From a virus: DNA of 28,858 nt. Made by a program: the position numbers and the translations under genes. Positions 6,715-13,196 of the stretch are shown one piece after another (position 1 is the first letter of the stretch; every line of letters begins with the position of its first letter). Under the pieces are notes generated by a model. It had not been told where the DNA came from. It made no database searches and saw only the letters and a list, made by a program, of their open reading frames with translations. The stretch is from IMG/VR virus record IMGVR_UViG_3300036857_000377, positions 1 through 28,858 of that record; one strand, given 5' to 3'.

Positions 6715-7758
6715 CTAGAACACCTCCTGATCGGTCTCCCCGTCCGGGTCGTCGGCCTGGCCCTCGGCGATGGCTCGCTGCTCGTCGGCGACGATCGCCC
6801 GGACGTGCGCCAGCAGGTCCTCGGACTGCCGGGCCGTCGCGTGGCGGAAGAACTCGGCCGACGAGCGCGTCCGCAGGCTCGGGACGTACGACGCGGTCCA
6901 CTGGTCGAAGAAGGCGTGCCGCGCGTCGTCGTCGTCCAGGCTGGTGCCGTCCACCGTCGCGAACCAGGTCCGGAGGCGGTGCTCGACCTCATCGGCCGAC
7001 GGCCTGAACGACGGGCGCTCGCCGCTCGGACGGGCGGGCCGCTCAAGCTCGGCCGGCGCCGGCGCCTGCGAGGAGGCCTGCTCCGAGAGCGGCGACTCGG
7101 CCCGACTCGCCGTCGTCTCGAACGTCGGCTCCCCGATCGCCCTGGCCGCGGCCGGCGTCGCCGCCAGATACGCCTGCTCCTCGGTCGGGTGGTCGAGCAC
7201 GTTGCCCTCGCCGTCGACCACGACCGTCTTGACGCGGCCGAGCTCCTCGACGTCGGGCAGCCCGGCCAGCCCGACCATCGACAGCACGAGCCTGCGCTTG
7301 GCGCCCGTCTCGGCCTTGGCATACGCGTTGGCGAGCTTCTGGCCCGTCAGTCGGCGATAGGCGCCGGCTCTTCGGTCCCACTCCGTCAGCGGCACGTACT
7401 TGCTGGCCTGGTCGACCCGCCCGCTCGGGGTGGCGCCCTCGACCTCGACCACGAACAGCTCGCCGACCGGCTCCTTGCGGGTGATCCTGACGCTGATCTG
7501 GTGGAGCCTCCTGAGCTGCTCGGCGCACGACTTGTTCGGATACAGGACCAGCCTATCGTCGAGCATGAGCCAGTCGAACGGCCGCGAGAGCGGATTCAGG
7601 CCGAGCGAGCGGCAGACGTCGAGGTAGTGCGAGACGCGCTGCACGTTCGTCAGCGGCTCCAGGTTGCCGGTCGCCAGGATCTCGGCGAGCGCCCCGGCCG
7701 CCTGCTCGGGGTCGGCGAGCGCGAGCGCCGTCGAGGTATCGGGAGCAGCAGAGCTCAT
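6715..7758 (-). CDS. RecT/Red-beta-like single-strand annealing protein
   Basis: A 347-residue protein whose first 190 residues show the pattern of phage RecT-like annealing proteins: YLDVCRSLGLNPLSRPFDWL, LVLYPNKSCAEQLRRLH, a SKYVPL segment and a final helix KLANAYAKAETGAKRRLVLS. The C-terminal half is acidic and low in order, as often seen for SSB-interacting tails, and ends in a short helical region. It would pair complementary single strands during phage recombination and replication. ATG 7758 has AAAGGA upstream; the gene overlaps the wHTH gene stop by 4 bp and precedes the replication gene directly. No partner exonuclease is recognised beside it. Confidence 0.65.
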   Translation of the reverse strand: MSSAAPDTSTALALADPEQAAGALAEILATGNLEPLTNVQRVSHYLDVCRSLGLNPLSRPFDWLMLDDRLVLYPNKSCAEQLRRLHQISVRITRKEPVGELFVVEVEGATPSGRVDQASKYVPLTEWDRRAGAYRRLTGQKLANAYAKAETGAKRRLVLSMVGLAGLPDVEELGRVKTVVVDGEGNVLDHPTEEQAYLAATPAAARAIGEPTFETTASRAESPLSEQASSQAPAPAELERPARPSGERPSFRPSADEVEHRLRTWFATVDGTSLDDDDARHAFFDQWTASYVPSLRTRSSAEFFRHATARQSEDLLAHVRAIVADEQRAIAEGQADDPDGETDQEVF

Positions 7759-8498
7759 GGCAGCAGTCCTTTCTCATCGTCCGAGCGCGCGCGCCGTCGG
7801 CAGGCCGTGCAGCGCCCGCCGGCGTAGTGCGAGACGTACGAGCGCCCGCAGTCGCGGCAGCCGTCGAGCCCGAGCCGCGGCGCCCAGAGCACCGCGTGCC
7901 GCTCGAGCGCCAGCGCGGCCTCCGGCGCCGGCCGCTCGACGGTCGGCACGTCCAGCTCCAGCCGATAGCCGAGGCCCGTGACCGTCACCAGCAGGTAGGC
8001 AGCCGGCCCCAGCTTGGCGCGGGTGCGGGAGACGTTGACGCGCAGGATGTGCGCGCCCTTCTCCCACGCCAGGCCATCCGCCCAGCCCGGCCCCCAGATC
8101 TCGGCGACGAGCGCCGGGACCTCGACCAGCCGGCCCGGCCGGCGACCGAGCGCGCGCACGATCCGCAGCTCGGTCGCCGTCAGGCGCGCGAAACGGCCGT
8201 CCACGTAGGCCGCCAGCCGCTCGAAGTCGAAGCAGAGCGGCCCCGTCAGCAGCACGTCGGGCTCGCGCTCGGCGACGCTCCGCCGCCCGTAGTCCTCGTG
8301 GGCCTCGGGGTCGTGTAGCAACAGCTCCGAGCGGCCGAACACGCCCGGCAGCAGCGCGCGGACGACGCGGCAGCCGTCGCCGCAGCCCGGGCCGCGAAAC
8401 TGACGCTCCGGAGGAGACAGGAGGCAGGAGACAGGAGACAGGACGGCCGTGCCCCCTCCTGTCTCCTGTCTCCTGCCTCCTGTCTCCATCGTCATCAT
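7755..8498 (-). CDS. OmpR/PhoB-type winged-helix protein with C-terminal zinc ribbon
   Basis: A winged-helix DNA-binding domain of the response-regulator C-terminal type (LTATELRIVRALGRRPGRLV, HILRVNVSRTRAKL, GLGYRLEL) occupies about residues 95-185, without a receiver domain. It is followed by a four-cysteine ribbon (CRDCG and CTAC). The first 35 codons cross a perfect 31-bp inverted repeat in frame (METGGRRQETGG, then LSPVSCLLSP). Start ATG 8498 overlaps the PolX stop as ATGATG, matching operon style, but translation might instead begin beyond the repeat, for example at a GTG before FGRSELLL. Likely a transcription regulator of early genes; SARP-like regulators are the nearest analogy. Confidence 0.65.
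   Translation of the reverse strand: MMTMETGGRRQETGGGTAVLSPVSCLLSPPERQFRGPGCGDGCRVVRALLPGVFGRSELLLHDPEAHEDYGRRSVAEREPDVLLTGPLCFDFERLAAYVDGRFARLTATELRIVRALGRRPGRLVEVPALVAEIWGPGWADGLAWEKGAHILRVNVSRTRAKLGPAAYLLVTVTGLGYRLELDVPTVERPAPEAALALERHAVLWAPRLGLDGCRDCGRSYVSHYAGGRCTACRRRARSDDEKGLLP
8413..8487. repeat. Heptamer hairpin copy A: perfect 31-bp inverted repeat
   Basis: Left arm 8413-8443 and right arm 8457-8487 are exact reverse complements, built from GGAGACA heptamers with one GGAGGCA variant present in both arms; the loop is 13 bases. It lies inside the 5' end of the winged-helix frame. Exact match of both arms, including the variant, suggests recent insertion or repair-driven correction between arms. 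Confidence 0.9.
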
Positions 8499-9088
8499 GT
8501 CCGCTCCCACGGTTCGCCGATAGCCAGGTCGAACAGCCGCCAGACGCCCGATTCCTCGGGCGTGGGGATGCGCTCGGCCGAGGCGCGGTACGTCAGCCAG
8601 CCGTCGCGCGGGACCAGGAACCGCGGCAGCAGGCCCGGCCGGCCGTCCTTCGTCGTCGAGCCGACCGGAACGACCAGTTGACGGCTGAACGCGGCCGGGC
8701 CCGTCCGCAGCGCCAGGATCCAGCCCATCCGGGCGGCGTCCACGGCGAACAGGTCGATGGGGAAGCCGCCCCAGCGGAGCAGCTTCATCTGCCGGCCCCA
8801 GACCGGCGAGCCGTCCGCCCTGCGTCGCGGCTCGACCGTGCCGGCCTCGCGCAGCACGCCCAGCCGATGGTGCAGCAGGTCGACCTGCCCGACCGGGGTG
8901 TCGAACATATCCCAGGTCGTCCCGATGGTCGGCACCGCCACCAGCTCGATGTCGCCGACGTCCCGCTGCTTGCGGCGGACGGAGCCGGCGATCTCGCAGC
9001 GATCGTAGGTGCCGGCCAGCATGGCGATGAACGCTGCCGCGACCGCCTCGGCGTCGGCGAGGTCGTGGCGCTCGGGAGCCGCGCTCAC
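8495..9088 (-). CDS. Minimal family-X DNA polymerase / nucleotidyltransferase
   Basis: A 197-residue protein with the PolX palm: GSVRRKQRDVGDIELVA holds the GS motif and the first metal aspartate region, IDLFAVD supplies the third carboxylate, and GWILALRTGPAAFSRQL matches the following helix. The C-terminus (ESGVWRLFDLAIGEPWERT) resembles the end of the PolX thumb. The 8-kDa lyase and most of the fingers are missing, so it is close in size to the viral minimal PolX of African swine fever virus. Expected role: gap filling or end processing in repair, or nucleotide transfer. GTG at 9088 overlaps the stop of the Mom-like gene, so the two are coupled. Confidence 0.75.
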   Translation of the reverse strand: MSAAPERHDLADAEAVAAAFIAMLAGTYDRCEIAGSVRRKQRDVGDIELVAVPTIGTTWDMFDTPVGQVDLLHHRLGVLREAGTVEPRRRADGSPVWGRQMKLLRWGGFPIDLFAVDAARMGWILALRTGPAAFSRQLVVPVGSTTKDGRPGLLPRFLVPRDGWLTYRASAERIPTPEESGVWRLFDLAIGEPWERT

Positions 9089-9642
9089 GAGTCGTACCTC
9101 CAGAGCCAGAGCGACTTCTTGCCGTAGACGGCCTCGGTCGCATACCGCCGCCGCGACCAGCTGCCGCCGCCCATCGAGCCGCGACCGTCGGCGATCTTCG
9201 TCCAGCCGTCGAAGCGGTACAGGTCGCCGGCGTGCAGCGCGTTGTGGCTGTACGAGACGGCCGCCAGGACGGGCCAGCAGTGCCAGCGCGGGGCGCAGAC
9301 CTCGCGCCAGAGCCGCAGCATCACCCGCGTCGCCCAGCGCTCGCCGGGGTCGGACGCCAGCCGCGCCAGCTCGACGACCTCCTGCCGCGCGTAGCGCACG
9401 GGACGGTCGACGAGGGTGCCCGCGACCGCGTCGCCGACGGTGCTCGCCGAGACGGCCACGCTGATCGGGCGCCCGTCGAGCTCCAGCGCGTAGGCCTCCT
9501 GCGCGAACGGGCGCCGGACGGGCCCGAGCCGGTGGCCCCAGGCCACCAGCAGGCGGTTGGCGTCGTCGAGCGCGAGCGGCGCGAGCCCGCACATCGGCGC
9601 GTCGAGCAGCCTCGGCTGGGCCACCAGCGGCTCGGCGCTCAC
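9085..9642 (-). CDS. Mom/XF1762-like GNAT-fold protein, candidate DNA-modification enzyme
   Basis: A 185-residue protein with a GNAT-like order: N-terminal helix (LDDANRLLVAWGH), beta strands with a GRPISVAVSAS segment, VVELARLASDPGERWATRVM resembling the acyl-CoA-binding strand and helix, and a late strand-turn AAVSYSHNALHAGDLYRFDGW. This pattern resembles the Mu Mom / XF1762 group, where Mom adds a carbamoylmethyl group to adenine in DNA and blocks restriction. GTG 9642 overlaps the stop of the small membrane gene. Two DNA methyltransferases in the same operon fit an anti-restriction theme. Other GNAT activities cannot be excluded. Confidence 0.55.
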   Translation of the reverse strand: MSAEPLVAQPRLLDAPMCGLAPLALDDANRLLVAWGHRLGPVRRPFAQEAYALELDGRPISVAVSASTVGDAVAGTLVDRPVRYARQEVVELARLASDPGERWATRVMLRLWREVCAPRWHCWPVLAAVSYSHNALHAGDLYRFDGWTKIADGRGSMGGGSWSRRRYATEAVYGKKSLWLWRYDS

Positions 9643-9818
9643 GGCGCCTGCCCGTGCAGCCTGAGCGCGGCGTACGAGACCACGAGTAAGCACATGATGA
9701 AGATCCCGAACGCCCAGCACATCCCCGAGAGGAACATGGCCGCCTCATCCTCGTGGCTCGGCAGCGTCGCCCTGATCTCGGAGGCGACGGAGCGGGCGAT
9801 CTCGACCAGGAGGCTCAT
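9639..9818 (-). CDS. Small single-TM protein, 59 aa
   Basis: A reading frame of 59 residues: amphipathic N-terminus (MSLLVEIARSVASEIRATLP), a short acidic stretch (SHEDEAA) and one transmembrane segment at about residues 30-52 (SGMCWAFGIFIMCLLVVSYA). ATG 9818 overlaps the upstream stop as ATGA and the stop overlaps the Mom-like gene's GTG, so both coupling signals are present. Function unknown; a membrane-located early phage factor. Confidence 0.65.
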   Translation of the reverse strand: MSLLVEIARSVASEIRATLPSHEDEAAMFLSGMCWAFGIFIMCLLVVSYAALRLHGQAP

Positions 9819-10150
9819 GGCGCCGGCTCCGTGAACCGGAAGTGCAGCTCGTGGTCGGCGGGCTCCATGAGCAGCTCGGAGCCGGTCGCGGCGAGCCAGA
9901 GCTCCAGGACGCGCTCGTAGTCGTCGTAGACGACCAGCGGCCCCGACCCCAGGTGGACGATCGTCGCCGTGATGCGCTGCTGCTCGCCGTCCTTGTTGGA
10001 GTAGCCGAACCCGACCGAGACCCCGAGGATCGCGTCGGCCCTGATGAAGACCAGATCGCCGTCGGCGTCCAAAAAGCGCAGGATCACGACGCGCCCGGAA
10101 GATGTGGAAGAAGACATACGTCCGCGATCAGGCCGGCGTGGTACGGTCAT
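9815..10150 (-). CDS. Hypothetical protein, 111 aa
   Basis: No family recognised. A basic N-terminus (MTVPRRPDRGRMSSS) is followed by a beta-rich domain (VVILRFLDADGDLVFIRA, then ILGVSVGFGYSNKDGEQQ) and an acidic helical end. ATG 10150 is preferred, with AAGGGG 6 bases upstream; a later ATG before SSSTSSG lacks a signal. Ends in an ATGA overlap with the small membrane gene. Confidence 0.6.
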   Translation of the reverse strand: MTVPRRPDRGRMSSSTSSGRVVILRFLDADGDLVFIRADAILGVSVGFGYSNKDGEQQRITATIVHLGSGPLVVYDDYERVLELWLAATGSELLMEPADHELHFRFTEPAP

Positions 10151-10206
10151 CGCATTCCCCTTATCCCGGAGCCGTCGGCGTGGCCGACTCCCCCGAGCGG
10201 CGACGG

Positions 10207-10398
10207 TCACGAGCCGGTCGCCGCTCGCTGCTCCTCCGTCGCGTGCTCCTCGATGCCCTCTGCCTCAGCGCAGAGTCGCGCTCGGCGACGCAGCCCGAGC
10301 TGGTAGAGCCGCGCGTAGATCCGTCCCAGGCGGGCGAGCCGCTCGCGCTCCGCGTCCGAGACAGCTCTGCGTCGCTCGCCGCGCATCTCACCCGGCAT
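10207..10398 (-). CDS. Hypothetical helical protein, 63 aa
   Basis: A small, highly charged protein (MPGEMRGERRRAVSDAERER at its start) predicted to be almost entirely helical, with many Arg, Ala and Glu residues. ATG 10398 has GGGAG upstream at long spacing; an in-frame GTG at 10428 would add ten residues. Second gene of the early operon, 32 bases after the Cro-like gene's stop. Function unknown. Confidence 0.45.
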   Translation of the reverse strand: MPGEMRGERRRAVSDAERERLARLGRIYARLYQLGLRRRARLCAEAEGIEEHATEEQRAATGS

Positions 10399-10430
10399 GG
10401 CGATGCCATCTCCCGTGCCGTCGGGCACCG

Positions 10431-10670
10431 CTAGTTAACGACCAGGCCGCTCAGCTTCTCGGCCGACTCCGGCGACACGACCCGCAACGGGACGTGCAGC
10501 GCCTTCGCGATCTCGACCCACGTGTCCAGCGAGACGCCGCGCCCATGGTAGGCATCCGAGATCGTCTGGCGGGTCAGCCCCGTCCTGGCGGCGAGCTCGG
10601 TCTGCGAGACCGAGAAGGCGTCGAGGACGCGGGCGAGCGGCGTCGGCAGCGAGTCGGCGGTCATCGTCAT
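10431..10670 (-). CDS. Cro-like XRE helix-turn-helix protein
   Basis: A 79-residue protein consisting of one XRE domain (VLDAFSVSQTELAARTGLTR followed by QTISDAYHGRGVSLDTW). It is the first gene of the leftward early operon and is divergent from the repressor-like gene at 10843, the geometry of a cro/cI switch. A sigma70-like promoter lies about 65-93 bases upstream of the start, next to a dyad and direct repeats that could be operators. ATG 10670 has GGTAGGGA upstream; ATG at 10664 is an alternative. It probably represses the lysogeny promoter. Confidence 0.75.
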   Translation of the reverse strand: MTMTADSLPTPLARVLDAFSVSQTELAARTGLTRQTISDAYHGRGVSLDTWVEIAKALHVPLRVVSPESAEKLSGLVVN

Positions 10671-10734
10671 GGTGTCCCTACCCAGGTGGCGCCCGTGGGC
10701 GCATATCCGCTACGCACCGGATCCCATTACGAGC

Positions 10735-10763
10735 AGTCTAGGCCGCTTACGCGGTATCGTCAA
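10735..10763 (-). promoter_or_regulatory. Early leftward promoter
   Basis: On the minus strand TTGACG (10763-10758) and TAGACT (10740-10735) are separated by exactly 17 bases, a good sigma70-type match. Transcription would start near 10728, giving a leader of about 58 bases for the Cro-like gene and the whole early operon. Confidence 0.65.
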
Positions 10764-10784
10764 CGCAGTTGCACGTCAACGTGC
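10758..10784. promoter_or_regulatory. Candidate operator region of the lysis-lysogeny switch
   Basis: CGTCAACG occurs twice, 16 bp apart (10758 and 10774), and the second copy lies within a perfect dyad GCACGT-CA-ACGTGC at 10771-10784. The first copy covers the -35 element of the leftward promoter. Position between the two divergent HTH genes makes this the best candidate for repressor and Cro binding. The rightward promoter for the repressor is not clear; TAGACA at 10785-10790 is a weak -10 candidate. Confidence 0.5.
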
Positions 10785-10842
10785 TAGACAATTTCGTACC
10801 CGCGCCCCTACGCTTACTCGCACCAGCGGAACGGGCGGAGAG

Positions 10843-11274
10843 ATGGCGAACGAGCGCCCCGGACGGCTCGCGGAGGCCCTCCGAGCCCTGATGGCGCGGC
10901 ATGGGGTCGGCCTCGCGCACGTCGCGAGATACGGCGGGCTGACCCCGAACGTCATACGCTATATTCGCGACGGTGCGACGAAGCACCCCCTGGAGACGAC
11001 GCTGGCGAAGATCGCGCGCGGCATCGCGACGTCGAAAGAGCCGCCCCATACGCCCGATCCCCAGGATGAGGCCGAGGCGCTGCGCGACCTCCGAGCGGCC
11101 GGCGGCTACACGACGCTCGACGAGATCGAGGCCGACACGCTGCTGGAGCTCGGGCTCTGGGCGTTGCTCAGGCGCGAGCGGCCGGTCCGCGCCTGGGTGG
11201 CCTTCATCGAACGACGGGCGCACCTGACGGCGGCCGAGGTCGAGCGGCTCGACGCGGAGCACGAGCCGCCCTGA
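10843..11274 (+). CDS. Lysogeny repressor-like HTH protein
   Basis: A 143-residue protein with an XRE-like DNA-binding domain (LAEALRALMARHGVGLAHVA, then LTPNVIRYIRDG) at about residues 8-55 and a C-terminal helical part (DEIEADTLLELGLWALLRRE, RAHLTAAEVERLDAE). It lacks the LexA-type Ser-Lys peptidase of lambda cI, so induction would not be by autocleavage. It is the only rightward gene here and is divergent from the Cro-like gene, so immunity repressor is the natural reading. ATG 10843 has GGCGGAG upstream. It points toward attP and the integrase 3' end. Confidence 0.65.
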   Translation: MANERPGRLAEALRALMARHGVGLAHVARYGGLTPNVIRYIRDGATKHPLETTLAKIARGIATSKEPPHTPDPQDEAEALRDLRAAGGYTTLDEIEADTLLELGLWALLRRERPVRAWVAFIERRAHLTAAEVERLDAEHEPP

Positions 11275-11283
11275 CGGCGGCGA

Positions 11284-11317
11284 TGTCAAGGCGGTGAAGA
11301 GGGTGTCAAGACGGTAG
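11284..11317. repeat. Two 14-bp direct repeats downstream of the repressor gene
   Basis: TGTCAAGGCGGTGA at 11284-11297 and TGTCAAGACGGTAG at 11304-11317 are spaced 20 bp start to start. They could be protein-binding sites (repressor or recombination directionality factor); no other signal supports this. Confidence 0.4.
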
Positions 11318-11387
11318 ACGCACGCCGTCGCAGTTCAGCCCGAGTTCATGAAAACGGGCAGTCGGCCGGGCGGGCATGTGGGAGAAT

Positions 11388-11421
11388 GCATAAACCCGCC
11401 ATCGCGGGATGCGATGGCGGG
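11388..11421 (-). terminator. Terminator after the integrase gene
   Basis: A perfect 11-bp stem (11395-11405 with 11411-11421) and 5-base loop, followed on the minus strand by TTTATGCATT. It lies 24 bases past the integrase stop and would end leftward transcription before the repressor gene. Confidence 0.65.
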
Positions 11422-11444
11422 CATGACGAGACGTGATGGCCGGG

Positions 11445-13121
11445 TCAGCCCACCCTGGCGAGCGGCGGGCGGAGCAACGCCGGCGGGTGCGTGGATGATA
11501 CCGATAGCGTGAAGGATCCCTGGGGATCGTTCCCACTATCGGTACCACCACCCAGCCCGACCGCCGACGCCCAGCCCACCCGGAACGCGTGCCGCCGCCC
11601 GCATCGCACCCCATGGCCGTCCTCGGCCAGCCCGACCACGACGGCCAGCCGGGCCTCGCGGTAGAGCGCGCGCTGCTCGGCCGGGTCCTCGTCGCTCTCC
11701 TCGAGCCCGTTCACGACCACGCAGAACGTCTCGAAGAGCGCGTCCGCGGCGTCGCGGGTCAGCCAGCTCGGCTCGGCCCGGGCCAGCTCGGCGCGGCTCC
11801 GCTCGATCTCCCGGAGCTCGCGCTCGGCCGCCGCCCTGGCGTTCCTCGCGTACGTCTCGACGCGGCTGCCGCGCTCGGCCGCGTACAGGTCCTCGGTCGC
11901 GCGGTCGATCCGGGTCTCCAGGCGCTTGATCTCGCCGTCGAGCGCGGCGAGCTGGCCCACGTAGCGGCGCGCCGCCTCGCTCGCGTCGCAGGCGTCGTCG
12001 AGCGCCGCGCGCACGGCGTCGAGGTCGTCGAGCTTCGCCCTGAGCTCGGACCAGACGTGCGCTTCGAGGTGGTCGGCCCGGACGATCGGCAGCGGGCACC
12101 GTGCGTCGCCGCGCGCGGTCGACCGGAGGCACTGGTAGTAGCGGACGCCCTTGCTGATCTGACAGGAGAGCGCGCCGCCGCAGTATTCGCAGCTCAGCAT
12201 GCCGCGCAGCGTATACGGGTCGTCGGCCTCGGTCCGGCGCGGCCGGCGGTCGCGCTTGCGGCGGTCGAGCGCGGCTCGCGCGGCGTCGAGCTCGGCTCGC
12301 GTCAGGATCGGCTCGACGGGGATCGTCGTCACCGCGTCGTCGGCTCGGCGGAGGTAGACGGTCTTGCCGCCGCCCCGCCGCTTGCGACTGGAGCGCCCGA
12401 ACTCGTACGTGCCGAGGTAGACCGGTTTCCGGAGCAGCGAGCGGATCCCGCCGGGCTGCCAGCGGCCCGTCCCGCTCGGGGTCGGGACGCCCTCGGCGTT
12501 CAGCCGTCGGCAGACCTCGACCAGCGTCTCGGTCCGCAGTAGCCCGACGATCCGCTTGAGCGTCCCGGCCCCGGGCTCCGTCGGTACGTAGCCGATCGTC
12601 CGGCCTTGCTTGTCGTGGACGCGCGCCAGCGCATACGGCGTCCGCCCGCAGCCCATGACCTCGCCGCGAGCCAGCTTGGTCCTGATCCCGTTCTGGGTCC
12701 GGGCGCGGATCTTCGCCCGCTCGTACTGGTCGAAGATGCCGAGGAAGTTTTCGTGGAGCTCGCCCTCGGGGGTCGCGGCGAACTCGACGGTCGCGTACGC
12801 GAGGCCGACGCCGTGCTTGCCGAGCTCGCGCTTGATCCAGAGCCGCTTGCCCATGTCGCGGGCGACGCGGCTGGTGTCGTAGGAGATGACAACGTCGATG
12901 CCGCCGCGCTCGGCGAGCCCGATCGCTTCCCAGATCAGCGGCAGGTCCCAGTCGTCGCCGGGGCCGTCCTCGAGGAAGAACGCCACGACGTCGGCACCGA
13001 GCGCCTCGGCCTTCTCGCGGCAGGCGCGCTCCATGCCCTCCGGCGAGTAGCCGTCGAGCTGCTCGGCCTTCGAGACGCGCAGGTAGATCGCCGCTCGCTG
13101 CGCGCTTGCGGGTACACTCAT
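11445..13121 (-). CDS. Large serine recombinase (phage integrase)
   Basis: A 558-residue large serine integrase. The resolvase domain starts at once with the catalytic serine in YLRVSK (Ser17) and contains the SRVARD arginine motif and the E-helix region (GIFDQYERAKIRARTQNGI). A recombinase domain lies at about 165-290, a zinc ribbon (LSCEYCGGALSCQIS, later a third and fourth Cys) at about 308-345 and a coiled coil at about 370-450. It catalyses attP x attB integration. ATG 13121 has AGGAGG upstream. The last 24 codons lie beyond the crossover point of the overlapping attP, so integration should change the C-terminus. A small neighbouring gene would be needed as directionality factor; none is certain. 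Confidence 0.93.
   Translation of the reverse strand: MSVPASAQRAAIYLRVSKAEQLDGYSPEGMERACREKAEALGADVVAFFLEDGPGDDWDLPLIWEAIGLAERGGIDVVISYDTSRVARDMGKRLWIKRELGKHGVGLAYATVEFAATPEGELHENFLGIFDQYERAKIRARTQNGIRTKLARGEVMGCGRTPYALARVHDKQGRTIGYVPTEPGAGTLKRIVGLLRTETLVEVCRRLNAEGVPTPSGTGRWQPGGIRSLLRKPVYLGTYEFGRSSRKRRGGGKTVYLRRADDAVTTIPVEPILTRAELDAARAALDRRKRDRRPRRTEADDPYTLRGMLSCEYCGGALSCQISKGVRYYQCLRSTARGDARCPLPIVRADHLEAHVWSELRAKLDDLDAVRAALDDACDASEAARRYVGQLAALDGEIKRLETRIDRATEDLYAAERGSRVETYARNARAAAERELREIERSRAELARAEPSWLTRDAADALFETFCVVVNGLEESDEDPAEQRALYREARLAVVVGLAEDGHGVRCGRRHAFRVGWASAVGLGGGTDSGNDPQGSFTLSVSSTHPPALLRPPLARVG
11497..11546. other. Predicted attP of the serine integrase
   Basis: Two 24-bp arms (11497-11520 and 11523-11546) are inverted copies matching at 20 of 24 positions, around the non-palindromic dinucleotide TG at 11521-11522. 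Both outer arms contain TACCGATAG and both inner arms GATCCC. Partial symmetry continues for about 8 more bases each side. Size, dyad symmetry and asymmetric central dinucleotide match serine-integrase attP sites, and it overlaps the integrase 3' end. The intact symmetry suggests attP and not attL or attR. Confidence 0.75.
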
Positions 13122-13152
13122 GGGGTCAAGCCTCCTAGCCGGGTTTGGCCGG

Positions 13153-13182
13153 CCCCGCGACGATTCAGGCTCGTCGGCGGGG
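13153..13182 (-). terminator. Hairpin between the 109-aa gene and the integrase
   Basis: Arms 13153-13163 and 13171-13182 pair (one bulged base) with a 7-base loop. It lies just downstream of the stop at 13197 on the minus strand. No clear T-tract follows, so it may be a weak or factor-dependent terminator, or only an mRNA-stabilising stem. Confidence 0.4.
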
Positions 13183-13196
13183 CATTTCCGTGGTCG

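Noticed and set aside
11497-11546. The dyad at the integrase 3' end as a simple terminator
   Set aside because: It lies inside the coding frame, lacks a T-tract, has the size and non-palindromic centre of an attP, and a better terminator is at 11388-11421.
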